From: an uncultured Sphingomonas sp.
Lineage (GTDB): Bacteria; Pseudomonadota; Alphaproteobacteria; Sphingomonadales; Sphingomonadaceae
Assembly (NCBI RefSeq): GCF_913774285.1
Contig: NZ_CAJYHX010000008.1
Coordinates: 248,001-312,000 of the forward strand
Direction of reading: 5' to 3'
DNA: 64,000 bases
Part shown: piece after piece, positions 53,040-60,568 of the stretch
Position numbering within the stretch: the stretch's first letter is position 1
Layout of the letters: each line of letters starts with the position of its first letter
Notes under the pieces: generated by a model
What the model was told of the DNA's origin: nothing
The model's database searches: none
Seen by the model: the letters and a program-made list of their open reading frames with translations, nothing else
Program-made: the position numbers and the translations under genes

Positions 53040-54356
53040 TTATGCCGCGCCGAACACCCGCGCGAAGATCGTGTCGACATGGCGATAGTGGTAACCGAGA
53101 TCGAACTTCTCCTCGATCACTTCCGGGCTGAGCGCCGCCGTTACTTCAGAGTCCGCCTTAAGTAGTTCCATCAGCGAAAGTTCGCCGTCCGATTCCCACA
53201 CCTTCATCGCGTTGCGCTGGACGAGGCGATAGGCGTCCTCGCGGCTCACGCCGGCCTGGGTCAGCGCCAGCAGGACGCGCTGCGAATGGACCAGGCCGCC
53301 CATGCGATCGAGGTTCTTCTGCATCCGCACCGGATAGACCAGCAGCTTGTCGACCACGCCGGTGAGACGGGCCAGCGCGAAGTCCAGCGTGATCGTCGCA
53401 TCGGGACCGATATAGCGCTCGACCGAGGAGTGGCTGATGTCGCGCTCGTGCCACAGCGCGACATTCTCCAGCGCCGGGGTGACATAGCCGCGCACCATGC
53501 GGGCGAGGCCGGTCAGATTCTCGGTCAGCACCGGGTTGCGCTTGTGCGGCATGGCCGAGCTGCCCTTCTGGCCCGGCGAGAAATACTCTTCGGCCTCCAG
53601 CACTTCGGTGCGCTGCAGGTGGCGGATTTCGACCGCGAGACGCTCGATCGACGAGGCGATCACGCCCAGCGTCGCAAAGAACATCGCATGGCGGTCGCGC
53701 GGGATCACCTGGGTCGAGACCGGCTCGACCGACAGGCCGAGCTTCTCGGCGACATGCGCTTCCACGCGCGGATCGATATTGGCGAAGGTGCCGACCGCGC
53801 CCGAGATCGCGCAGGTGGCGATGTCGGCGCGGGCGGCGAGCAGGCGCGCCTTGTTGCGCTGGAACTCGGCATGCGCCTCGGCGAGCTTGAGGCCGAAGGT
53901 GACCGGCTCGGCATGGATGCCGTGGCTGCGGCCGATCGTCGGGGTCATCTTGTGCTCGCGGGCGCGGCGCTCCAGCACTTCCAGGAGCGCGTCGATATCG
54001 GCGAGCAGCAGGTCGCTGGCGCGGGCGAGCTGCACCGCGAGGCAGGTGTCGAGCACGTCGGAGCTGGTCATGCCCTGGTGCATGAAGCGGGCCTCCTCGC
54101 CCACCTGCTCGGCCACCCAGGTGAGGAAGGCGATCACGTCATGCTTGGTCACGGCCTCGATCGCATCGATCGCGGCGACGTCGATCGCCGGCTTGGTCGC
54201 CCACCAGTCCCACAGCGCCTTGGCGGCACTCTGCGGCACCACGCCGAGGTCGGCGAGCGCCTGCGTGGCGTGCGCCTCGATCTCGAACCAGATGGCGAGG
54301 CGCGTCTCGGGCGACCAGATGTCGGTCATCGCGGCGCGGGCATAACGGGGGACCAT
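53040..54356 (-). CDS. purB: Adenylosuccinate lyase
   Basis: A 438-residue fumarase-superfamily enzyme acting twice in purine synthesis (SAICAR to AICAR, adenylosuccinate to AMP). Signature GSSAMPHKRNP, THE-type segments MTSSDVLDTCLAVQL and GRSHGIHAEPVTFG, and HSSVERYIGPDA are visible. MVPRYARAAM is the usual PurB N-terminus; AGAAGGAACGCC precedes the ATG. The longer open frame upstream is not part of it. Single-gene unit divergent from the EF-hand gene. Confidence 0.96.
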   Translation of the reverse strand: MVPRYARAAMTDIWSPETRLAIWFEIEAHATQALADLGVVPQSAAKALWDWWATKPAIDVAAIDAIEAVTKHDVIAFLTWVAEQVGEEARFMHQGMTSSDVLDTCLAVQLARASDLLLADIDALLEVLERRAREHKMTPTIGRSHGIHAEPVTFGLKLAEAHAEFQRNKARLLAARADIATCAISGAVGTFANIDPRVEAHVAEKLGLSVEPVSTQVIPRDRHAMFFATLGVIASSIERLAVEIRHLQRTEVLEAEEYFSPGQKGSSAMPHKRNPVLTENLTGLARMVRGYVTPALENVALWHERDISHSSVERYIGPDATITLDFALARLTGVVDKLLVYPVRMQKNLDRMGGLVHSQRVLLALTQAGVSREDAYRLVQRNAMKVWESDGELSLMELLKADSEVTAALSPEVIEEKFDLGYHYRHVDTIFARVFGAA

Positions 54357-54486
54357 GGCGTTCCTTCTGTGCGGAATGGGGGTGCCCGGCAGCCCCGGGC
54401 GGGTCGCCGCCGCGCCTAGCAAGAACCGGCCACAGCGGCAACCGAACCCGCGCCCCGGCCGTTGTCCCACCCGAGGAGATCGCCCG

Positions 54487-54954
54487 ATGCTGACGCCGTT
54501 GTTGCTCGCCGCCGCCCTGCAGGTCAGTGCCCCCGCGCCGCAGGCACCTGCGCAGCCGGCGCAGCACGGACAGTCCGCCGCCCCTGCCGCCAACCAGGCG
54601 ATGCCGGGCACGCAGCCCACCCCCGCGGACAAGCCGTTGCAGGGTGCCGACACCACGGGCACGCCGCCCCCCGCCGCCGAGGCCGCCCAGCCCACCCCGC
54701 GCCCCGACCCCGCCAAGCTGCCGGTAGAGGCGCAGTTCGCCCGCTACGACGCCAATGGCGACGGCGTGCTCGACAAGGCCGAATATGGCAGCTGGCTCGC
54801 CGCGCTGCGCACCGCCAAGGATGCCGACTTCAAGCCCGAGGCACCCGAGGCCAAGGCCTGGATCGACCGCAGCTTCATCGGCGCCGACGCGAACCGCGAC
54901 GACAGGATCAGCCGCGAGGAATGGGTGCGCTTCCTCACCCCCACCGCCGGCTGA
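54487..54954 (+). CDS. Secreted EF-hand protein
   Basis: A 155-residue protein with a short signal peptide (MLTPLLLAAALQVSA), a Pro/Ala/Gln-rich linker (about residues 17-78), and two EF-hand calcium loops: DANGDGVLDKAE (about 90) and DANRDDRISREE (about 136). Both loops keep acidic residues at positions 1, 3 and 12. A GAGGAGATCGCCCG site precedes the ATG. Such small calcium-binding proteins are frequent in sphingomonads; a partner is not evident. The PH-domain gene follows 42 bases later. Confidence 0.85.
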   Translation: MLTPLLLAAALQVSAPAPQAPAQPAQHGQSAAPAANQAMPGTQPTPADKPLQGADTTGTPPPAAEAAQPTPRPDPAKLPVEAQFARYDANGDGVLDKAEYGSWLAALRTAKDADFKPEAPEAKAWIDRSFIGADANRDDRISREEWVRFLTPTAG

Positions 54955-54996
54955 CATCCCCGTTGCGGCGGCCGCCGGCCTGGCTATGATGGTGGC

Positions 54997-55446
54997 ATGG
55001 CGCAGCTGATCGATCGCTTCCAATCCTCGACCGCCGGATGGCTCAAGGGCTCGTTCGCCGGCTGGGCGACGGTGGCGCTGTGCCTGGTCGGGATCGGCTT
55101 CGTGATCCTGGCGGCGCGCTGGATCGCCAACAAGGCGACGCTCTACGAAGTCACCGAGGATCGCATCGTCCTCTATCGCGGCATCGTCCGCAAATCGATC
55201 GACGAGATCGAGCTGTACCGGGTGAAGGACGTGCGGCTCGACTATTCGATCGTCAACCAGATCTCGGGCATCGGCACGCTCACCATCACCTCGTCGGACG
55301 AGACGACGCGCGGCGGCCCGCTGGTGATCCGCGACGTCGAATATGCCCGCGAACGCCGCGAAAAGCTGCGCGAGCTGGTAAGCAATGCCCGTCGCCTGCG
55401 CGGCGTGCGCGAATTTGACATGGTACAGGAAGACGCGCGCGGCTGA
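54997..55446 (+). CDS. Membrane-anchored bacterial PH-domain protein (DUF304/bPH2)
   Basis: A 149-residue protein with one or two N-terminal hydrophobic segments (about residues 15-42) followed by a bPH2 domain: TLYEVTEDRIVLYRGIVRKS, IELYRVKDVRLDYSIVNQI, GIGTLTITSSDETT and a final REKLRELVSNARRLRGVREF helix. The family binds at the inner face of the membrane, mostly with unknown partners. It may be co-transcribed with the EF-hand gene. Confidence 0.85.
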   Translation: MAQLIDRFQSSTAGWLKGSFAGWATVALCLVGIGFVILAARWIANKATLYEVTEDRIVLYRGIVRKSIDEIELYRVKDVRLDYSIVNQISGIGTLTITSSDETTRGGPLVIRDVEYARERREKLRELVSNARRLRGVREFDMVQEDARG

Positions 55447-55637
55447 GGTCGCAGCCAGGGTTGCGGACTTATCAGCGTCACACTGACCTGCTATCGCAGC
55501 CATAGGAAGTCGACTCTCGTCCCGATCGCCGCCACCTTGCCGGGTGGCCCGCACCGTGCAGAGGGCGACGTGCCGGTCGCACCATAAAAACTTCATCGAT
55601 CGACTGCAAAACACTGCTCTCGGAGGGGGAGAGGCGT
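55447..55637. promoter_or_regulatory. Upstream region of the metallopeptidase/MBL operon
   Basis: About 190 bases without a gene. Near the start of the following gene the DNA turns AT-rich (ATAAAAACTTCATC, GCAAAACACTG) and ends in GGAGGGGGAGAGGC, a strong ribosome site. This fits an own promoter for the three-gene operon. No operator-like palindrome stood out. Confidence 0.4.
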
Positions 55638-57794
55638 GTGAGTTCGAAATATCCAAAGCCTGCCGTGCGCCGATTGAAGGTCTATGCCTTCGACCCGCAG
55701 GCCTCGGTCACGCTGGCGACGGCGATGGCCAACGACTATGTCATCGAGCTGCCGTGGGAGGAGCGCTGGGAAGCGCCGCTCGAGAAGGGCCCGGTCAACG
55801 ACTATGTCGAGGTGATCGACATCGATCCCGCCGCGGGGCTGTTCTACGCCCCGGTCGACCTCAACCATCCCTGGCTGCGCGACGGCGGGCTGGAACCCTC
55901 CGAAGGTCGCCCGCAATTTCACCAGCAGATGGTGTTCGCCGTGGTGATGCGGACGATCCGCGCCTTCGAACGCGCGCTTGGCCGCGTCGTGCTGTGGGCC
56001 CGCGACGACCGGGTCTCGTCCCGCGAGCTGCCGCGCGATGCGATCGAGCGCAACTTCACCCCGCGGCTGCGAATCTATCCGCACGCCCTGCGCGAGGCCA
56101 ATGCCTATTACAGCCCGGACAAGCGGGCGCTGCTGTTCGGCTATTTCAAGCCGCAGGAAAGCGCGGCGGACGTACAGGCGAGCTGGGTGTTCACCTGCCT
56201 GTCGCAGGACGTCATCGCGCACGAGACGGCGCATGCGATCCTGCACGGCATGCGCCAGCGCTCGATCGACCCGAGCCATGTCGACGCGCGCGCCTTCCAC
56301 GAGGGCTTTGCCGACATCGTCGCGCTGCTCCAGCATTTCTCGATGGCGCCGGTGGTGCGCCAGCTGCTTGCCGCGAGCCACGGCTCGCTGCGCGAACCGG
56401 GGCTGCTGACCGGGCTGGGCGAGCAGTTCGGCCGGGCGATCGGGCGCAGCAAGGCGCTCCGCTACGCGCTCGAGGCGCTGGGCGATCGTGCACGAACGGG
56501 CGAGGGTTCGGCCGCGAGCATCGCCGCGGCCGTCACCAAGCTGCGCGAGACGACCGAGCCGCATGCCCGCGGCGGCTTCCTGGTCGCGGCGGTGTTCGAC
56601 GCGTTCGTCACCATCTACGAGCGCCGCAGCGAGGACCTGCTGCGGCTCGCCCGCCCGGGGCTGGTGCCCGGCAACGGCCTCAGCCCCGATCTGGTCGGAC
56701 GACTGGCGCAGGAGGCGGCCAGCGCTGCCGACCAGGTGCTGCGGATGTGCGTGCGCGCGCTCGACTATCTGCCGCCGATCGGGACGACTTTCGGCGAATA
56801 TCTGCGCGCGATCATCACGGCCGACACCGATCTCGTGCGCGACGACCCGCTCCATTATCGTGTCGCCTTCGTCGAGGCGTTCAAGCGCTGGGGCATCACC
56901 GTCCCCGGCTGCATCTCGATGGCGCCGGACAGCCTGTTGTGGGATCCGCCGCGCGCCGAGGAATATCCGGCGCTGATAGCGCGCGCCAACGGCACGCCGG
57001 AGGGAGAGGCCCCGCCCCAGGCCGGGATGGACCCGGACGACGCGCTCGCCTGGTGGTTCGCCGACATGCTCAAGCGGCTCCAGTTCGACGCAGCGTTCGA
57101 CCAGGCCGACGACGTCCTTGCGGGAAGCAGGGCGGAGGGCGACGAGCCAGACGGCAGCTGTAAGGTTACCTATACCCGGCGGGACTACCGCTCCCGCGCT
57201 GGCGGAGGTCGCAACCTGCGCGACCTGGCGATGCGCGTGGTCACGCACAACCAGCGCGAGATCCACGAATGGCTCGCACGGTGCACCACCGATCGCCACG
57301 ATTGGGAGCGGCTGCTGGGCCTGAAGCTGACTCCGGCCTCGGCGCGCGTGCAGGACGTCGATGATCCCGCGGCGCTGCGCTCGATCGCGGGCGGCACCAA
57401 GGCCGATGCGCTGCCCAATTTCGAGGTGCATTCGGCCCGCATCTCGCGGCGCACGGGCCCCGACGGGTTCGAGATGCACATGCTGATCGCGCAGGTCGTC
57501 CAGCGCCGCCGCGCCTATTTCGACCCCGAGGAGCAGAAGGCCGCCGATTCGGGCAAGAAGGATGTGATCGGCGCGCTGCGCTGGGAAACGCCGGACTTCT
57601 GGTTCCGCGCCGGCGCGACGCTGCACATCGATCTGCGCGACGGGCGGCTGCTGCGTGTGCTGCGCAAACGCATCGACGATGACGCGCGGCTTGCGCGCGA
57701 GCGTGCCTTCCGCAGCGGGGACATGCTCGCCGCCACCGCCGCCGTCACCGGCAATCCGCGCGAACCCTTCGCCTTCATCCATCGGGAGTCGTGA
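55638..57794 (+). CDS. HExxH gluzincin-like metallopeptidase of unknown system, GTG start
   Basis: A 718-residue protein with no signal peptide. The middle carries VIAHETAHAILHG (zinc ligands H195 and H199, catalytic E196) and, 23 residues later, FHEGFADIVALL with E222 as probable third ligand, as in thermolysin-like gluzincins. The N-terminal 180 residues and the C-terminal 350 residues show no family I recognise. GTG start with a strong GGAGGGGGAG upstream; no ATG gives better spacing. Its stop overlaps the start of the metallo-beta-lactamase-fold gene. First gene of an unrecognised three-gene operon. Confidence 0.8.
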   Translation: MSSKYPKPAVRRLKVYAFDPQASVTLATAMANDYVIELPWEERWEAPLEKGPVNDYVEVIDIDPAAGLFYAPVDLNHPWLRDGGLEPSEGRPQFHQQMVFAVVMRTIRAFERALGRVVLWARDDRVSSRELPRDAIERNFTPRLRIYPHALREANAYYSPDKRALLFGYFKPQESAADVQASWVFTCLSQDVIAHETAHAILHGMRQRSIDPSHVDARAFHEGFADIVALLQHFSMAPVVRQLLAASHGSLREPGLLTGLGEQFGRAIGRSKALRYALEALGDRARTGEGSAASIAAAVTKLRETTEPHARGGFLVAAVFDAFVTIYERRSEDLLRLARPGLVPGNGLSPDLVGRLAQEAASAADQVLRMCVRALDYLPPIGTTFGEYLRAIITADTDLVRDDPLHYRVAFVEAFKRWGITVPGCISMAPDSLLWDPPRAEEYPALIARANGTPEGEAPPQAGMDPDDALAWWFADMLKRLQFDAAFDQADDVLAGSRAEGDEPDGSCKVTYTRRDYRSRAGGGRNLRDLAMRVVTHNQREIHEWLARCTTDRHDWERLLGLKLTPASARVQDVDDPAALRSIAGGTKADALPNFEVHSARISRRTGPDGFEMHMLIAQVVQRRRAYFDPEEQKAADSGKKDVIGALRWETPDFWFRAGATLHIDLRDGRLLRVLRKRIDDDARLARERAFRSGDMLAATAAVTGNPREPFAFIHRES

Positions 57795-59335
57795 TGACGA
57801 GCACCGCAACCACGGCGAACGCGCCGCTCCAGGTCTTTGTCCGCATGTACCGGGCGCTGTCTCCGGACGCCGCGTACAAGGGGATGCTGGGCGACTGTTT
57901 CCTGATCCGGATCGTCCAGGGCGACCAGGCATCGCACATCCTGATCGATTGCGGGCTGCTGCTCGGCAGCGCCGATGCCGATGCGCGGATGCAGGCGATC
58001 GCCGCCGATATCGTCGAGACCACCGGCGGCGTGCTCGATCTGCTGGTGGTGACGCACGAGCATTGGGACCATATCTCCGGCTTCTCGCAGGCACGCGACG
58101 TGTTCCTCGCCGGCCCCGATCCGGCAACGGGCGCGGAGACGCTGCAGATCGCCAATCTGTGGATGGGCTGGACCGAGAAGGACGGCGATCCGCAGGTCGA
58201 GCGGCTGCGCGAACGCTTCGACAAGACCGGGGCGGCGCTCAGCGCGCTGGCCGAGCGGATCCGCCGCGACGGCAACTCGCCGGCCGCGGCGGTCGCATCG
58301 CAGACACTGGGATTGCAGGGCTTTCGCGGGGCGACGAGCAACGGCGCCAAGCGGCTGCAGGGCCGCGAGATCATGGCCGCGCTCAAGGGCAAGTCGAAGG
58401 CGCCGCCGCAGTTCCTCGAACCCGGTACGGTGCTGCCCACCCCGGCGGCGAAGCCGGGGGCGCCGGCGCTGCGCGCCTATGTGCTGGGGCCACCGCGCAA
58501 CGAGGCGTTTCTGTTCAAGGACAAGCCGTCTTCGGGCAAGGCGCAGGAAACCTATCTCGCCGACCTTCGGCTGAGCGACGAGATACTGCGCTTCGCCCAG
58601 GGCGGCGATCTCGGCACCGGCGCGGACACGCCGTTCGCGCCGCAATATCGCACGCTACCGGTGGCGGACGTCGCGCAGGGCCGGCTGGATTCGGACGACG
58701 CCGCGTGGCTCGCCGCGCGCTATTTCGGCGACAAGGCGGCGGAGAAGCGCCCGAAGGACCGGGCGCTGTTCAAAATGAACGAACGGCGCAGGATCGACGC
58801 CGACTGGCTGGGCATCGCCGATCCGCTCGCGCTCAAGCTCGACAGCGACACCAACAATACCAGCCTCGCGCTCGCCTTCGACCTGCCCGACGGCACGGCG
58901 ATGGTGTTCGCCGGGGATGCGCAGGTCGGCAACTGGCTGTCGTGGCACGAACAATCCTATCGCGACGAGACCGGGACCGAACACAGCGCCGAACAGATCC
59001 TCAACCGCACCCGTTTCTACAAGGTGGGGCATCATGGCAGCCACAATGCCACGCTCGACGAGAAGGGGCTGGCGATGATGACGCGCGACGACCTGGTGGC
59101 GGCGGTCCCTACCGACGAGGAACTGGGCAAGAAGCAGGGCGCCAGCGGCTGGCAGATGCCCAATCCGCGGGTGAAGGCCGCGCTGCGGGCACGCACCAAG
59201 GACCGCATCCTGCGCAACGACCGCCGTTATGACGCAGTTTCGCGCGCCGCCGATCCGGAGCTCAGGGCCGTCGATGCCGACTTCCTGGCGCGGCTCACCG
59301 AAACCGACCTGTACCTCGAATATCACGTGCTCTGA
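57794..59335 (+). CDS. ComEC-like metallo-beta-lactamase-fold hydrolase
   Basis: A 513-residue soluble protein. The MBL metal motif is THEHWDH (H88, H90, D92, H93), followed far downstream by the FAGDAQVGNWLSW acid and KVGHHGSHNA (near residues 410-419). The last two are the pattern of the ComEC/Rec2 hydrolase domain and relatives. The region between (about residues 100-360) is an insert of unknown fold. Without the ComEC membrane part it is a free hydrolase; the substrate might be a phosphodiester but this is unproven. Translationally coupled to the metallopeptidase gene; the 260-residue gene follows 21 bases later. Confidence 0.8.
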   Translation: MTSTATTANAPLQVFVRMYRALSPDAAYKGMLGDCFLIRIVQGDQASHILIDCGLLLGSADADARMQAIAADIVETTGGVLDLLVVTHEHWDHISGFSQARDVFLAGPDPATGAETLQIANLWMGWTEKDGDPQVERLRERFDKTGAALSALAERIRRDGNSPAAAVASQTLGLQGFRGATSNGAKRLQGREIMAALKGKSKAPPQFLEPGTVLPTPAAKPGAPALRAYVLGPPRNEAFLFKDKPSSGKAQETYLADLRLSDEILRFAQGGDLGTGADTPFAPQYRTLPVADVAQGRLDSDDAAWLAARYFGDKAAEKRPKDRALFKMNERRRIDADWLGIADPLALKLDSDTNNTSLALAFDLPDGTAMVFAGDAQVGNWLSWHEQSYRDETGTEHSAEQILNRTRFYKVGHHGSHNATLDEKGLAMMTRDDLVAAVPTDEELGKKQGASGWQMPNPRVKAALRARTKDRILRNDRRYDAVSRAADPELRAVDADFLARLTETDLYLEYHVL

Positions 59336-59356
59336 CGACAAGAGGGAGGACTTTCG

Positions 59357-60139
59357 ATGCCGACCATCCACGAAGCGCGCGACGCCATTGCCGCCGCCCA
59401 GCTGCCGCCCGCCGAAGCCTTCGCCGTCGACGCGCCCGCCGGCGGCGGGCTGCCCGACTTCGATCCGGGCAAGGAACAGTCGCTGGTGATCGGCGCCGAT
59501 GTCGTCTCGTTCGGAACCGGCGTCGAGGCGGCGTTCCGCCAGGCGATTTCGGACAGTGCGCTGTTCGCCCAGCTGATGGCGCTACACGAGGTCGGGCAGG
59601 ACGCAGATCCGATGCTGTTCTTCGACGCCTATTTCCGCTGGATGATGCGGCTCGGCTGGCTGATCCAGCAGCGCGACACCTCCGAACTCGACGTCAAGGG
59701 CGACGGCCTCGACGTGCACCAGGCCATTACCGGGGTGATCACCGCCTTCCTTGCGCCGATCGCGGGCGCGGCGCAGGCCGTGCTGGCGGTGCTCGACGGG
59801 CTCTACCAGATGAACGGCAAGGCCCCCTTCATCGCGCTGTTCAACAAGCGCAGCACGCGCCAGAAGATCGGCCGCTTCCAGTTCACCTATGTTCGCCAGA
59901 GCCCCGAGCAGGGGCTGCTCGCCGAGATGGCCGCGTTCGGGCTGGCGGCCGACGAGGTCATCACCCAGATATTGTTCTTCAAGATCCACAAGAACCGCAC
60001 CTCGGTGCGCCGCAGCCTGGGCCGGCTCTCGATCCCCGCCGACGCGCTGGACGGGATCCGGGTCCAGCTCGCCGCGAAGATGCAGGCCTATCGCGCCCAG
60101 CTGATCGCAGAGGCTGATCTGGGGCCGGTGGAGGCCTGA
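59357..60139 (+). CDS. Unknown 260-residue protein of the metallopeptidase/MBL operon
   Basis: I do not recognise a family. The protein has no signal peptide. Visible features: an acidic start rich in Ala and Pro (MPTIHEARDAIAAAQLPPAE), WMMRLGWLIQQRDTSELDVK in the middle, one moderately hydrophobic stretch (ITGVITAFLAPIAGAAQAVL), KIGRFQFTYVRQSPEQGLLA, and a basic, helical C-terminus (KIHKNRTSVRRSLGRLSIPA). GAGGGAGGAC lies before the ATG. The hydrophobic stretch might insert in a membrane, making an effector role thinkable, but nothing proves it. Last gene of the operon; a convergent ferredoxin gene begins its stop 12 bases later. Confidence 0.7.
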   Translation: MPTIHEARDAIAAAQLPPAEAFAVDAPAGGGLPDFDPGKEQSLVIGADVVSFGTGVEAAFRQAISDSALFAQLMALHEVGQDADPMLFFDAYFRWMMRLGWLIQQRDTSELDVKGDGLDVHQAITGVITAFLAPIAGAAQAVLAVLDGLYQMNGKAPFIALFNKRSTRQKIGRFQFTYVRQSPEQGLLAEMAAFGLAADEVITQILFFKIHKNRTSVRRSLGRLSIPADALDGIRVQLAAKMQAYRAQLIAEADLGPVEA

Positions 60140-60151
60140 AGCGCGCGGGGG

Positions 60152-60472
60152 TCACCCCAGATCGGGCGCGATCTCCACCACGAGGCCGTCGAGCGCCGGG
60201 CCGAACGGGATCTGGCAGGAAAGCCGCGAGCTCGGGCGCCGCTGTTCGGCGCTGTCGAGCAGCGCGTCCTCGTCGTCGCGCATCGGCGGCAGACGCTCGG
60301 CGAAGGCCGGGTCGACATAGATGTGGCAGGTCGCGCACGACAGGCAGCCGCCGCAGAATGCCGGCAGCGCTTCGAAGCCGGCGTCGCGGAGGATCTCCAT
60401 CACGCTCCGCCCTTCCTGCGCCTCGACGACCGCCTGGGCGCCGGCGGGCGGGGTAACCAGCAATTTCAGCAT
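60152..60472 (-). CDS. Adrenodoxin/putidaredoxin-type [2Fe-2S] ferredoxin
   Basis: A 106-residue electron carrier. The cluster motif is FCGGCLSCATCHIY, giving C-x5-C-x2-C with one additional cysteine, and the fourth ligand follows in RLSCQIPF. Such ferredoxins feed cytochrome P450s, ring-hydroxylating dioxygenases or Fe-S assembly. Start at MLKLLVTPP with AAGGTGAAGAC upstream; a longer frame adds an unlikely tail. It follows the TonB receptor gene 96 bases downstream in the same direction, so possibly part of one uptake-plus-oxidation locus continued outside the window. Confidence 0.9.
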   Translation of the reverse strand: MLKLLVTPPAGAQAVVEAQEGRSVMEILRDAGFEALPAFCGGCLSCATCHIYVDPAFAERLPPMRDDEDALLDSAEQRRPSSRLSCQIPFGPALDGLVVEIAPDLG

Positions 60473-60568
60473 GTCTTCACCTTGAACCAGGGGTGCGGGA
60501 GGCGCGAGGGGCGCCTCCCGCGGGAGCAAGTCGGTGCACGCCGCCACGCAGCGCGGCGGCGATGGCGG

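Noticed and set aside
59357..60139. Bacterial gasdermin as identity of the 260-residue protein next to a protease
   Set aside because: Length and protease neighbour fit, but the expected N-terminal palmitoylated cysteine is missing and no gasdermin-like segment is recognisable; left as unknown.
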